Shown here piece by piece: positions 47,082 to 54,382 of a stretch of DNA of 64,000 nt. Source of the stretch: Stenotrophomonas sp. UBA2629 (GTDB lineage Bacteria > Pseudomonadota > Gammaproteobacteria > Xanthomonadales > Xanthomonadaceae); NCBI GenBank assembly GCA_002359895.1, contig DEOB01000010.1, positions 587,575 to 651,574 of the forward strand, in the 5' to 3' direction. Below the pieces are notes generated by a model. The model saw only the letters and a list, made by a program, of their open reading frames with translations. It searched no databases and was not told where the DNA came from. The position numbers and the translations under genes were made by a program. Within the stretch, counting starts at the first letter, position 1, and the number at the start of each line of letters is the position of its first letter.

Positions 47082-47759
47082 GTGCGCATACTTGTAATCG
47101 AAGACAACAGCGACATCGCGGCCAACCTCGGGGATTACCTCGAGGATCGCGGTCACACGGTGGATTTTGCCGCCGACGGCGTCACCGGCCTGCACCTGGC
47201 CGTGGTGCATGATTTCGATGCGATCGTGCTCGACCTCAACCTGCCCGGCATGGATGGCATCGAAGTCTGTCGAAAGCTGCGCAACGATGCGCGCAAACAG
47301 ACGCCGGTGCTGATGCTGACCGCGCGGGATTCGCTGGACAACAAACTGGCCGGTTTTGATTCCGGCGCGGATGACTACCTGATCAAGCCGTTCGCGCTGC
47401 AGGAAGTGGAAGTCCGCCTCAATGCCTTGTCGCGTCGCGGCAAGGGCACGCACACACGTGTGCTTGAAGTGGGTGAGCTGGAATACAACCTGGACACGCT
47501 GGAAGTTCGCCGCCAGGCCAAGCTGCTGCAGCTCAATCCGACGGCGCTGAAGATTCTGCAGGCGCTGATGGAAGCTTCGCCGGCGGTGGTTACCCGTCAG
47601 GAGCTGGAAACCCGTGTCTGGGGCGAAGAATTGCCCGATTCGGATTCGCTGCGCGTGCACATCCACGGGCTGCGCGCGGTGGTGGACAAGCCGTTCGAGG
47701 TGCCGATGATCCAGACCCGTCATGGCATTGGCTACCGTATCTGCGCGCCCGATGCCTGA
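47082..47759 (+). CDS. OmpR-family response regulator, ColR-like
   Basis: A 225-residue two-component regulator. The receiver domain (about 1-115) has the acidic pair in VIEDNSD, the phosphoryl-acceptor Asp in IVLDLNLPGMDG and the Lys in LIKPFAL. The winged-helix output domain (about 130-222) has LNPTALKILQALM and RTRHGIGYRI-type C-terminal wing residues (TRHGIGYRI). Sequence style is close to ColR, which in related bacteria controls envelope and metal-stress genes. The start is GTG (VRILVIEDN) with AAGG 11 nt upstream. It overlaps the histidine kinase gene. Confidence 0.88.
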   Translation: MRILVIEDNSDIAANLGDYLEDRGHTVDFAADGVTGLHLAVVHDFDAIVLDLNLPGMDGIEVCRKLRNDARKQTPVLMLTARDSLDNKLAGFDSGADDYLIKPFALQEVEVRLNALSRRGKGTHTRVLEVGELEYNLDTLEVRRQAKLLQLNPTALKILQALMEASPAVVTRQELETRVWGEELPDSDSLRVHIHGLRAVVDKPFEVPMIQTRHGIGYRICAPDA

Positions 47760-49095
47760 AGCTTCATTGCCTGAGCCTGTCCGCAAGCGGGGGCGTTATC
47801 GCCGCCGCCTGCGCAGCCGCATCATCCTGTCATTCGTGCTGTTGGGCTTCTGCCTGACGGCACTGTTTGCGTTTGCTACCAACTGGGCGCGGATGCGCGT
47901 CGAAAACCAGTTGGTCGAAGACGTGATGAACACAAATCTCGATGCATCTTGGGAGAGCTACGTCCGCAGTGGTGGTAAGGACGTGATGGCGCCGGTGCAG
48001 CAGATTCGCGCGATTCTCATCCGGCCGGACAAGCCCGACAGGCTTGAAGCCCTGCGTCGTGAATATCCCGAGTGGGAGCATCTGCAGGACGGTATCCATA
48101 ACTTCAGTGGTGAGGATGCTGACGGCAAGCCGTTCTATTACAAAGTGGGCGTGCGCAAGACGCCTGATGCCTGGTTCTTCATCGCCTATGACATGGGCCA
48201 GGCAATGCGCGGTGAGCAGCAGCTCAAACGGGCGCTGTTACTTTCGGTGATTTTTTTCAGCCTGCTTTCCTGGGTGCTGGGCTGGTGGTCCGCCTCGCGC
48301 GTAATGCGCCCCGTCTCTGATCTTGCTGCGCGCCTGCGCGCTTATCGCGGTGGTAACACCCATCCTGAGCCGTTGGCGCCACGCTTCCCGGATGATGAAG
48401 TGGGGCAGCTTGCTGAAGCGCTGGATGATTATTCGGCGCGTCTTACGGAGGTCGTTCAGCGCGACCGTGAATTCAATGCGGACGTCAGTCATGAATTGCG
48501 CACGCCGCTGGCGGTGATCCGTGGGGCCACCGAGTTGCTGCTGACGCGCCCCGGTCTGGACGACAAAATGTTGCAGCGCCTGCAGCGCATTCAACGTGCC
48601 GAGCAGCAATGTACGGATCTGATCGGCTCGTTGCTGCTGCTGTCGCGTAATGAACGCGGGCATGGCAGCAGCAACGTAGCGCGGGTGGCCGAGCAGTTGC
48701 TGGAGTCGCACCGCGCGCAGTTGGGCGGCAAGCCGTTGGAGCTGGAGATCGAAGGCGGGCGCGACCTAGTTATCGACGCGCCCGAGGCAGCGTTGTCGGT
48801 AGCGCTGGGCAACCTGATCGGCAATGCGGTGAAGTACTCGCAGGAAGGCCGTGTGCTGGTGCGTATCGGTGCAGGCGCGGTGGAAGTGATCGACACCGGT
48901 CCGGGCTTGAGTGCGGAAGATGCGGCCAACCTGTTCCAGCGCGGCTATCGCGGTACGCATGCAGGGTATTCGCAGGGCGGTGGTATCGGCCTGTCCATCG
49001 TCAGCCGGCTGTGCACGCTTTACGGCTGGCAGGTAGGCATCCGTCCTGGCGAGGAGCGTGGTGTGATTGCGACGCTGACGTTCAGTACGCCCTGA
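47752..49095 (+). CDS. Membrane sensor histidine kinase, partner of the ColR-like regulator
   Basis: A 447-residue sensor kinase. The N-terminus is very basic (RKRGRYRRRLRSR), then TM1 (about 22-43), a periplasmic sensor (about 44-163, with DGIHNFSG and PFYYKVGVRKTPDAWFF), TM2 (about 164-183) and HAMP. The HisKA box has the phospho-acceptor His in DVSHELRTPLAVIRG, and the HATPase has NLIGNAVKYSQEG, DTGPGLS and GGGIGLSIV. The ATG at 47752 overlaps the regulator stop by 8 bp; an upstream ATG at 47722 is possible. It pairs with the upstream ColR-like regulator. Its ligand is unknown. Confidence 0.87.
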   Translation: MPEASLPEPVRKRGRYRRRLRSRIILSFVLLGFCLTALFAFATNWARMRVENQLVEDVMNTNLDASWESYVRSGGKDVMAPVQQIRAILIRPDKPDRLEALRREYPEWEHLQDGIHNFSGEDADGKPFYYKVGVRKTPDAWFFIAYDMGQAMRGEQQLKRALLLSVIFFSLLSWVLGWWSASRVMRPVSDLAARLRAYRGGNTHPEPLAPRFPDDEVGQLAEALDDYSARLTEVVQRDREFNADVSHELRTPLAVIRGATELLLTRPGLDDKMLQRLQRIQRAEQQCTDLIGSLLLLSRNERGHGSSNVARVAEQLLESHRAQLGGKPLELEIEGGRDLVIDAPEAALSVALGNLIGNAVKYSQEGRVLVRIGAGAVEVIDTGPGLSAEDAANLFQRGYRGTHAGYSQGGGIGLSIVSRLCTLYGWQVGIRPGEERGVIATLTFSTP

Positions 49096-49328
49096 GAGGG
49101 CGGGTGCGGGATAGTCGTCTGCAACACAGAGATTCGGTCTGGGTGTGAGGCCTGCTTGGACCGTGTCGGGCAGGCCATCATTGCGAACATCAACCATCCG
49201 GCATCAATCGCGCGCCCCACATGCGCCGCTGGCTGCGTTGAGTGGCTGAGCTGTGTAGGCACGGAGCGGTGCAATGCCGCATATGCAGAAGAGCGGTGAG
49301 TGCCGCTGATCGGGAAAAGCAGCTAGCG

Positions 49329-49946
49329 CTACGAATGGGCTGCAGCCAGTTCCCGATAACGCAGATCCAATGCTTCGATATGCGCCTGCAGTTGATCCGG
49401 ATGGCCATCATTGACGATCACATCGTCGGCCAGCGCCAAGCGCTGCGCCCGGCTCGCCTGCGCCTGGATCATGCTCTCGGCAAGTGCCGCATCAATGTTG
49501 TCGCGGCGTAGCAGGCGGGCGTGCTGTACGGCCTCGGGTGCGTCCACCACCAGAATGCGATGCATCCAAGGGTAGGCGGCGCGGCCACCGGCTTCGGTGA
49601 GCAGCGGAATCGCGGCAATCGCGTAGGGGCTTTGGGCTGCATCGCAAGCCTGCCGCACGCGGGTGCGTATTGCCGGGTGCGTGATGGCTTCCAGCGCCTT
49701 GCGTTCGTTGATGTCCGCAAAGATGTGTTGACGCAGACGGGCGCGATCCAGACTTCCATCTGCCAGCAACATGTCAGCGCCGAAGCGCTCCGCAATTTCA
49801 GCCAGCACCGGGCTACCAGGGGCGACAACTTCGCGCGCAGCCACATCCGCATCGGCAACCACAATGCCGAGTGCTTCAAAGCGGCGACTGACCTCGCTTT
49901 TGCCGGAGGCGATGCCGCCAGTAAGGCCGATGATGAATCTGCTCAT
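49329..49946 (-). CDS. coaE: Dephospho-CoA kinase
   Basis: A 205-residue P-loop kinase for the last step of CoA synthesis. It has the Walker A motif GLTGGIASGKSEV, DADVAAREVV, ITHPAIR and a C-terminal LADDVIVNDG segment, all typical of CoaE. The ATG at 49946 is used; further upstream in frame is REP sequence. Position just downstream of pilD in the pilus locus is the normal arrangement in Xanthomonadaceae. Confidence 0.95.
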   Translation of the reverse strand: MSRFIIGLTGGIASGKSEVSRRFEALGIVVADADVAAREVVAPGSPVLAEIAERFGADMLLADGSLDRARLRQHIFADINERKALEAITHPAIRTRVRQACDAAQSPYAIAAIPLLTEAGGRAAYPWMHRILVVDAPEAVQHARLLRRDNIDAALAESMIQAQASRAQRLALADDVIVNDGHPDQLQAHIEALDLRYRELAAAHS

Positions 49947-49976
49947 GGGCGATAAGAGGAGGGCAAGGGGCCTAGG

Positions 49977-50051
49977 GTAGTGCCGAGCCAAGCCAAGCTC
50001 GGCAAAGGGATTGCCGGTAAAACGTCAGCGCGGAGCATGGCTCCGCACTAC
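49977..50051. repeat. GTAG REP doublet between coaE and pilD
   Basis: A GTAG head at 49977-49980 with GCCGAGC...GCTCGGC (with an inserted AAGCC repeat), and an inverted partner with GGAGC-ATG-GCTCC ending CTAC at 50048-50051. Confidence 0.85.
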
Positions 50052-50070
50052 GGGGCGGTAATACTAGATG

Positions 50071-50931
50071 CTAAAAGCCCGCCAATCGTTTGTAGCCATC
50101 AATCATCGGGTCGCCCCACATGAAGACCAGCCAGCCGGCGATGGCCAGGTACGGCCCAAACGGAATGGGTGTTGCCCGGTCGCGACCGCGCGAGTACAGC
50201 CAGATGGAGCCAACAATGGCGCCTACCAGCGAGGACAGCAGGATGATCGGCAGTATGCCCTTCAACCCACACCAGGCGCCCAGCGCGGCCAACAGCTTGA
50301 AGTCGCCATGGCCCATGCCTTCCTTGCCGGTGAGCTGTTTGAACAGCCACCACACCGTCCATAGCGACAGGTAGCCCACGGCTGCGCCGATCAACGCCGG
50401 CTTGGCCGGCATGTACAGGTTGTCCATGCTGCCGATCAGGCCCAGCCACATCAGTGGCAAGGTGAGCTGGTCGGGCAGCAACTGGGTTCGCAGGTCGATG
50501 CCGGACAGGGCCACCAGGAAGCAGCTCAGCACAATGGCGCCAAAGCCCTGCCAGCCAAAGCCAAATTGCCACACGCTGGCCAGCACCATCAGCGCCGTGA
50601 CCAACTCCACCACCGGGTACTGCAGCGAGATGGGCGCCTGGCAATGCCGGCACTTGCCGCGTTGGATCAACCAGCTGAACAGTGGAATGTTCTCGTACCA
50701 GCTGAGCTTGTGCTTGCAGTGCGGGCAGTGCGAAGGCTCCACCACAATCCCCGGCGGCGGCGGCTCATAGATGTCCGGCTCGCCGAGGATCTCGCGCGCG
50801 TCGCGTTTCCACTGCCACTCCATGCGCTTGGGCAAGCGCAGGATCACCACGTTGAGGAAGCTGCCGACAAGCAGCCCCAGCGCCGCCGCTGCGGGGTAGC
50901 CAATGGCGGTGTGCTGGTCGAGAAATGCCAT
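50071..50931 (-). CDS. pilD: Type IV prepilin peptidase / N-methyltransferase
   Basis: A 286-residue inner-membrane aspartic protease that cleaves the prepilin leader after Gly and N-methylates the new Phe. The N-terminal methylase-type domain has the two zinc-like pairs CPHC and CRHC. Catalytic aspartates lie in GIDLRTQLLPD and GHGDFKLLAALG. About eight TM helices are predicted. It is the third gene of the coaE-pilD-pilC strand group, 7 bp downstream of pilC, and should process both pilins encoded at 52.8-53.7 kb. Confidence 0.95.
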   Translation of the reverse strand: MAFLDQHTAIGYPAAAALGLLVGSFLNVVILRLPKRMEWQWKRDAREILGEPDIYEPPPPGIVVEPSHCPHCKHKLSWYENIPLFSWLIQRGKCRHCQAPISLQYPVVELVTALMVLASVWQFGFGWQGFGAIVLSCFLVALSGIDLRTQLLPDQLTLPLMWLGLIGSMDNLYMPAKPALIGAAVGYLSLWTVWWLFKQLTGKEGMGHGDFKLLAALGAWCGLKGILPIILLSSLVGAIVGSIWLYSRGRDRATPIPFGPYLAIAGWLVFMWGDPMIDGYKRLAGF

Positions 50932-50938
50932 GCGTCAA

Positions 50939-52198
50939 TTATCCAACAGTAGAGGCGAGCTTGAAGATGGGTAGGTACATGCCTACTACCATGCCGCCAA
51001 CAAGTACGCCGATGAAAACCATGATGAGTGGTTCGATCAGGCTGGCTAGTGCATCAACTGCATTGTTCACTTCCTGTTCGAAGTACTCGGCTACTTTGAA
51101 CAGCATGGCATCCAGTGCGCCGGCTTCTTCGCCGATAGCAGTCATTTGAACGACCATGTGCGGGAATACGTTTACCTGCTTCATCGCTACGTTAACAGGG
51201 TAGCCGACTGAGACGTCGTCTCGCATGCGTAGCACAGCTTCTTCATAGACTTTGTTGCCAGTTGCACCGGCGACGATGCTAAGGGCTTCTACAAGGGGGA
51301 CGCCAGCCTTAAAAGTCACCGCCGTGGTGCGAGCAAAGCGTGCGATCGCGCTGTTATGCATGATTTGGCCGATGATCGGTGCCTTAAGTATCAATCGATC
51401 CATCGTGTGTTGCATTTTCGGGGAGCGCTTGTAGGTATAAATAAAAGAGCCAACTGCAACAATGGCTACCAGTAAGATTGCCCACCACCAGCCAACCATA
51501 AACCGTGACGCTGACACGATCATCTGGGTGAATACTGGCAGGTCAGTACCAAAGCTCTTGAAGATATCCTCGAACTGCGGCACTACCCACACAAGCAGGA
51601 TTGAGCTAACCAAGATGGCTACAGCAATAGTCATCGCAGGATAAAAGAGCGCTTTCTTGATCTTGCCCTTCAGGGTTTCGAGGTTCTCCTGATAGTTGGC
51701 AATGGTATCCAGTACCGTTTCCAATACGCCAGCGCCTTCGCCAGCGCGAACCAAGTTGCGATACAACTCGTCGAACTGCACCGGATGCTTGCTGACTGCT
51801 TCGTATAGAGACGAGCCGCCTTCAAGGTCGGCGCGAATGGTGCCGACCAGCTTGGTCATGCGTGGATTCTTGTGGCCGCTGGAAATGATCTCCAGTGCGC
51901 TGACGATGGGCACGCCAGACTTCATCATCGTCGCCATCTGGCGGCTGAAGAAGGCAATGTCTTTGGTCTTAATCGGCTTGCCGGCAGCGCCGAACAGGGG
52001 TTTGGGTTTGGGCTTGACCACCGTAGGCGTGATGCCCAAGCGGCGAAGTTCTGCGCGGAGCAGGTTGACGTTCTTAGCGTCCTGCTCGCCTTTCATCTTT
52101 ACGCCACGTTTGTCTGTTCCCTCCCAGACAAACGGAAGCATCTGGCTGGTGTTGCGCCCAGCCGGTTCTTTACTGATCGCATTGCGGGTAACGGCCAT
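50939..52198 (-). CDS. pilC: Type IV pilus inner-membrane platform protein PilC
   Basis: A 419-residue protein with two repeated GspF domains and three TM helices, forming the platform on which the PilB ATPase drives pilin insertion. It shows FSRQMATMMKSGVPIVSALEI, the second-repeat FARTTAVTFKAGVPLVEALSI, and the C-terminal PIFKLASTVG. The ATG at 52198 has GGGGAGAG at the right distance; the longer frame upstream is not PilC-like. Its base composition looks somewhat more AT-rich than the glycolysis and cys genes. Confidence 0.95.
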   Translation of the reverse strand: MAVTRNAISKEPAGRNTSQMLPFVWEGTDKRGVKMKGEQDAKNVNLLRAELRRLGITPTVVKPKPKPLFGAAGKPIKTKDIAFFSRQMATMMKSGVPIVSALEIISSGHKNPRMTKLVGTIRADLEGGSSLYEAVSKHPVQFDELYRNLVRAGEGAGVLETVLDTIANYQENLETLKGKIKKALFYPAMTIAVAILVSSILLVWVVPQFEDIFKSFGTDLPVFTQMIVSASRFMVGWWWAILLVAIVAVGSFIYTYKRSPKMQHTMDRLILKAPIIGQIMHNSAIARFARTTAVTFKAGVPLVEALSIVAGATGNKVYEEAVLRMRDDVSVGYPVNVAMKQVNVFPHMVVQMTAIGEEAGALDAMLFKVAEYFEQEVNNAVDALASLIEPLIMVFIGVLVGGMVVGMYLPIFKLASTVG

Positions 52199-52407
52199 CT
52201 TTGCTCTCCCCGTCCAGCCATCCCCAGGCCGGACAACAGTCGCATGGTAGCTGGTCAGGTGGCTGTAGGCACAGTCTGGCAATGGACTTTTGGTGGCGTC
52301 GGTCACATCAGTGGCCTGACCAGAGCGGTAAGCGATCTATCCGGGCACCGGGGCGATTGTCCGGGAAGCTCTGACTGTCGGGCTGCCTTGCTCACCCCAA
52401 GCACTTG

Positions 52408-52430
52408 GTAGGAGCGGCCTCGGCCGCGAA
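52408..52430. repeat. GTAGGAGCGGCC-type palindromic element
   Basis: GTAGGA followed by the perfect palindrome GCGGCC-TC-GGCCGC (52414-52427). It is similar to the GTAGGAGCGGC-type REPs seen in Pseudomonas and Xanthomonas, and differs from the GCCGAGC class elsewhere in the window. Confidence 0.55.
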
Positions 52431-52752
52431 GCGCTGAAAGGTGTTGGTCGCTCAGGGCCCGTCCTTGGAGGTATCCTAGATGCCGCTGCATCGTCAGTTT
52501 CGCGGCAAAACGCTGCTCTGGCCGCTGTGCTGAGGTGGCGAATACCGGCAGGCACCGGATGCTTCCCTTCATGCTGTAGCGGCCGCTCTGCCGGGGAAGC
52601 TCACTCTGGTCATAGCTCATTGAGCGGCTTGCGTCACAAAGTGACGTATTGAGTCAACCTGTGGCGTCGATCCTGAATTGCATCACCGGGGCTTCCCTTC
52701 TTCTTCGATGCTGCCATCATTGCTGACGGGGAGCAGGGGGGTGTTGAAAAGT

Positions 52753-52768
52753 TGGCACGCAACCTGCT
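52753..52768 (+). promoter_or_regulatory. Sigma-54-type promoter of pilA
   Basis: TGGCACG-N4-CTGCT matches the RpoN consensus TGGCACG-N4-TTGCW at all but one base, with the invariant GG and GC 12 bp apart. It lies about 70 bp before the pilA ATG. Its activator PilR and sensor PilS are encoded at 58.5-61.6 kb. Confidence 0.8.
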
Positions 52769-52837
52769 TTGTAACCCCATGCGAGCAGGCGGGTGCCTGC
52801 AACCATGTTCACAAACCAACCTCTAGGGGATGTACTC

Positions 52838-53203
52838 ATGAAGAAGCAGCAGGGCTTTACCCTGATCGAACTGATGATCGTGGTTGCGATCATTGCCATT
52901 CTGGCTGCCATCGCGCTGCCGGCCTACCAGAACTACACCAAGAAATCGGCGAATCGTGCTTGCTTGGCTGAAGCGAAGGCTTATGCCAATGTTGCACTTG
53001 CGGATATGAATGATGGCAAGGCACCGTCGGCCCCGAATACGAATGCTACTAGTACCGCCTGCACGGCGCTGACCAGTGCTTCGGGCATGACGCTGTCGGC
53101 GTTGACGAATCTTTCTGGTACTCCGCGCGCTCCGGGTGACGGAACGATCACCTGTGATATGACCAACGGTGGTAATTGTAGTATTACTGGCGGCACTAAT
53201 TAA
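52838..53203 (+). CDS. pilA: Type IV major pilin PilA
   Basis: A 121-residue prepilin. The leader MKKQQG is cut by PilD before F7, and mature Glu5 is E11. The hydrophobic helix [18 protein letters not shown] is classic. Four cysteines (C42, C75, C106, C114) could form two disulfides, the last pair (C106-C114) giving the D-region loop near the C-terminus. The protein is short for a PilA (often 135-160). ATG has AGGGG nine bases before it. It is transcribed from a sigma-54-type promoter and followed by a strong terminator before the second pilin gene. Confidence 0.95.
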   Translation: MKKQQGFTLIELMIVVAIIAILAAIALPAYQNYTKKSANRACLAEAKAYANVALADMNDGKAPSAPNTNATSTACTALTSASGMTLSALTNLSGTPRAPGDGTITCDMTNGGNCSITGGTN

Positions 53204-53261
53204 TTGATGTATCAGCTATAAGAGTGAGGCCTTGGTTTTGCGGCCTTAAGGACTCTTTCGG

Positions 53262-53288
53262 AGCCCCGGCTATGTCGGGGCTTTTTTG
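53262..53288 (+). terminator. Rho-independent terminator between pilA and the second pilin gene
   Basis: A 7-bp GC stem (53262-53268 with 53276-53282) and 7-nt loop followed by TTTTTT (53282-53287). It should insulate pilA from the downstream pilin-cassette genes, or give much lower expression by read-through. Confidence 0.85.
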
Positions 53289-53314
53289 TTTTAGTGAATA
53301 TCGAGGGGGCGGAG

Positions 53315-53671
53315 ATGGGGGTCAGGGGGCGCTGTTCTGGTGGATTTACGCTGGTTGAGCTGATGATCGTGGTTGCGATAATTGCAATTCTGGCCGCGAT
53401 CGCGATGCCTGCTTATCAGTCGTATACGATAAACGCCGCTAATCGTGCTTGTATGTCAGAGCTCAAGGCGTACAGCCATGTCGTTATGGCAGCATTGGGC
53501 GATCCTAGCGGTCATGTGCCAGCGCCCAAAGACTCCGCCTGTGCTGGAACTACTGATGCTAGGTCATTTAGTGGTCTGGCCGGTACCATTTCAGCATCAC
53601 CTAACGTGCCTGGTGATGGTGTTATTAGTTGTGACTTGGCAGCAGGGGGGAACTGCGTACATGCACCTTGA
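53315..53671 (+). CDS. Second type IV pilin (PilA-like paralogue)
   Basis: A 118-residue prepilin with leader [10 protein letters not shown] and mature start [18 protein letters not shown] (Glu5 is E15). It shares with PilA the positions of C106 and C114 (CDLAAGGNC) and two other cysteines (C46, C76), but the middle is diverged and the C-terminus stops four residues after the last Cys (VHAP). The leader carries an odd extra cysteine (C7). The ATG at 53315 has GAGGGGGCGG before it; a GTG at 53294 is the alternative. It lies behind the pilA terminator and at the head of the two accessory genes. Its role (minor or alternative pilin) is unknown. Confidence 0.88.
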   Translation: MGVRGRCSGGFTLVELMIVVAIIAILAAIAMPAYQSYTINAANRACMSELKAYSHVVMAALGDPSGHVPAPKDSACAGTTDARSFSGLAGTISASPNVPGDGVISCDLAAGGNCVHAP

Positions 53672-53761
53672 TGAATTCCGGAATCTGTGTGCTCGTGATT
53701 CTCTGTTGGATTTTCCATTGTTTCGAGAAGAGGCAAGTTGCCTGCAGGGTAATTGATATCT

Positions 53762-54382
53762 ATGAGTGAGGTTTCAAGGCAGACAGTGGTGCGAACTTAT
53801 GATAGGTATGCGCCGATCTATGATTTTCTGTTTGGTGCTGTCCAGCGGCCCGGCTGCAAGCGAATGGCGGATGCTGTGCTGCGGTTAAGGGTCGAGAGTA
53901 TCTTGGAGGTTGGAGTGGGGACGGGGCTCACCTTGGAGCAGTACCCGAAGACCGCGAAAATTACAGGCATAGATCTCTCGGAAGATATGTTGCAATTGGC
54001 TCGTGAGCGTGGTCGGCGACTCAAGGATCGGAATATTCACTTGGCACTTATGGATGCTGAGAATATGGATTTTCCGGATAATTATTTTGATTGCGTGACG
54101 GTTCCTTATGTCCTGTCGGTCACTCCTAATCCTGATCGCCTGGTTTCAGAGATTCGCCGGGTTTGCAAGCGGGGCGGGGTGATTTTAATAGTAAATCATT
54201 TCTCAGGAAGTCGATTTTGGCGGCCATTTGAGTGGGTTGTGCGCAAGGTTGCTGATCGAGTTGGGTTTAGGTCTGATTTCTCATTTGAACAAAATATTAT
54301 TCGACACGGCTGGAAGGTTCAGTCGGTGTCGTCAGTGGGGCTTTGGGGGCTGTACCGCTTGGTGGTTCTGAAAAATGAATGA
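53762..54382 (+). CDS. PmtA-like SAM-dependent phospholipid N-methyltransferase
   Basis: A 206-residue class I methyltransferase. It resembles bacterial phosphatidylethanolamine N-methyltransferase PmtA of the Rhodobacter type: VRTYDRYAPIYDFLFGAV at the N-terminus, SAM motif ILEVGVGTGLTLEQYP (47-62), GIDLSEDMLQLAR, DFPDNYFDCVTVPYVLSV, and GGVILIVNHFSGS. A UbiE-like or small-molecule methyltransferase is the alternative. The ATG at 53762 is chosen, with a TTG nine bases upstream as an option. Its stop overlaps the next gene by 8 bp, so the two are translationally coupled. Codon use is AT-rich compared with most of the window. Substrate and link to pilin are inference. Confidence 0.72.
   Translation: MSEVSRQTVVRTYDRYAPIYDFLFGAVQRPGCKRMADAVLRLRVESILEVGVGTGLTLEQYPKTAKITGIDLSEDMLQLARERGRRLKDRNIHLALMDAENMDFPDNYFDCVTVPYVLSVTPNPDRLVSEIRRVCKRGGVILIVNHFSGSRFWRPFEWVVRKVADRVGFRSDFSFEQNIIRHGWKVQSVSSVGLWGLYRLVVLKNE

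Larger units (their letters stand above)
52199..52837. other. 639-bp divergent intergenic region pilC/pilA
   Basis: It holds a REP-like palindrome (52408-52430), related short motifs (CCGGGAAGCTC-type at 52361-52371 and 52594-52606) and the sigma-54-type promoter for pilA (52753-52768). Open frames here on the minus strand are not protein-like. Such long regulatory regions upstream of pilA are common, as PilR and other regulators bind upstream. Confidence 0.55.

Noticed and set aside
52303..52620. Minus-strand 105-residue open frame in the pilC/pilA spacer
   Set aside because: It passes through REP-like palindromes and the composition is not protein-like; no RBS.
53672..53761. Extra small gene (plus-strand frame 53445-53756) overlapping the second pilin
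   Set aside because: Out of frame with the pilin, no RBS, and its translation is not protein-like; the pilin frame has the clear prepilin signature.
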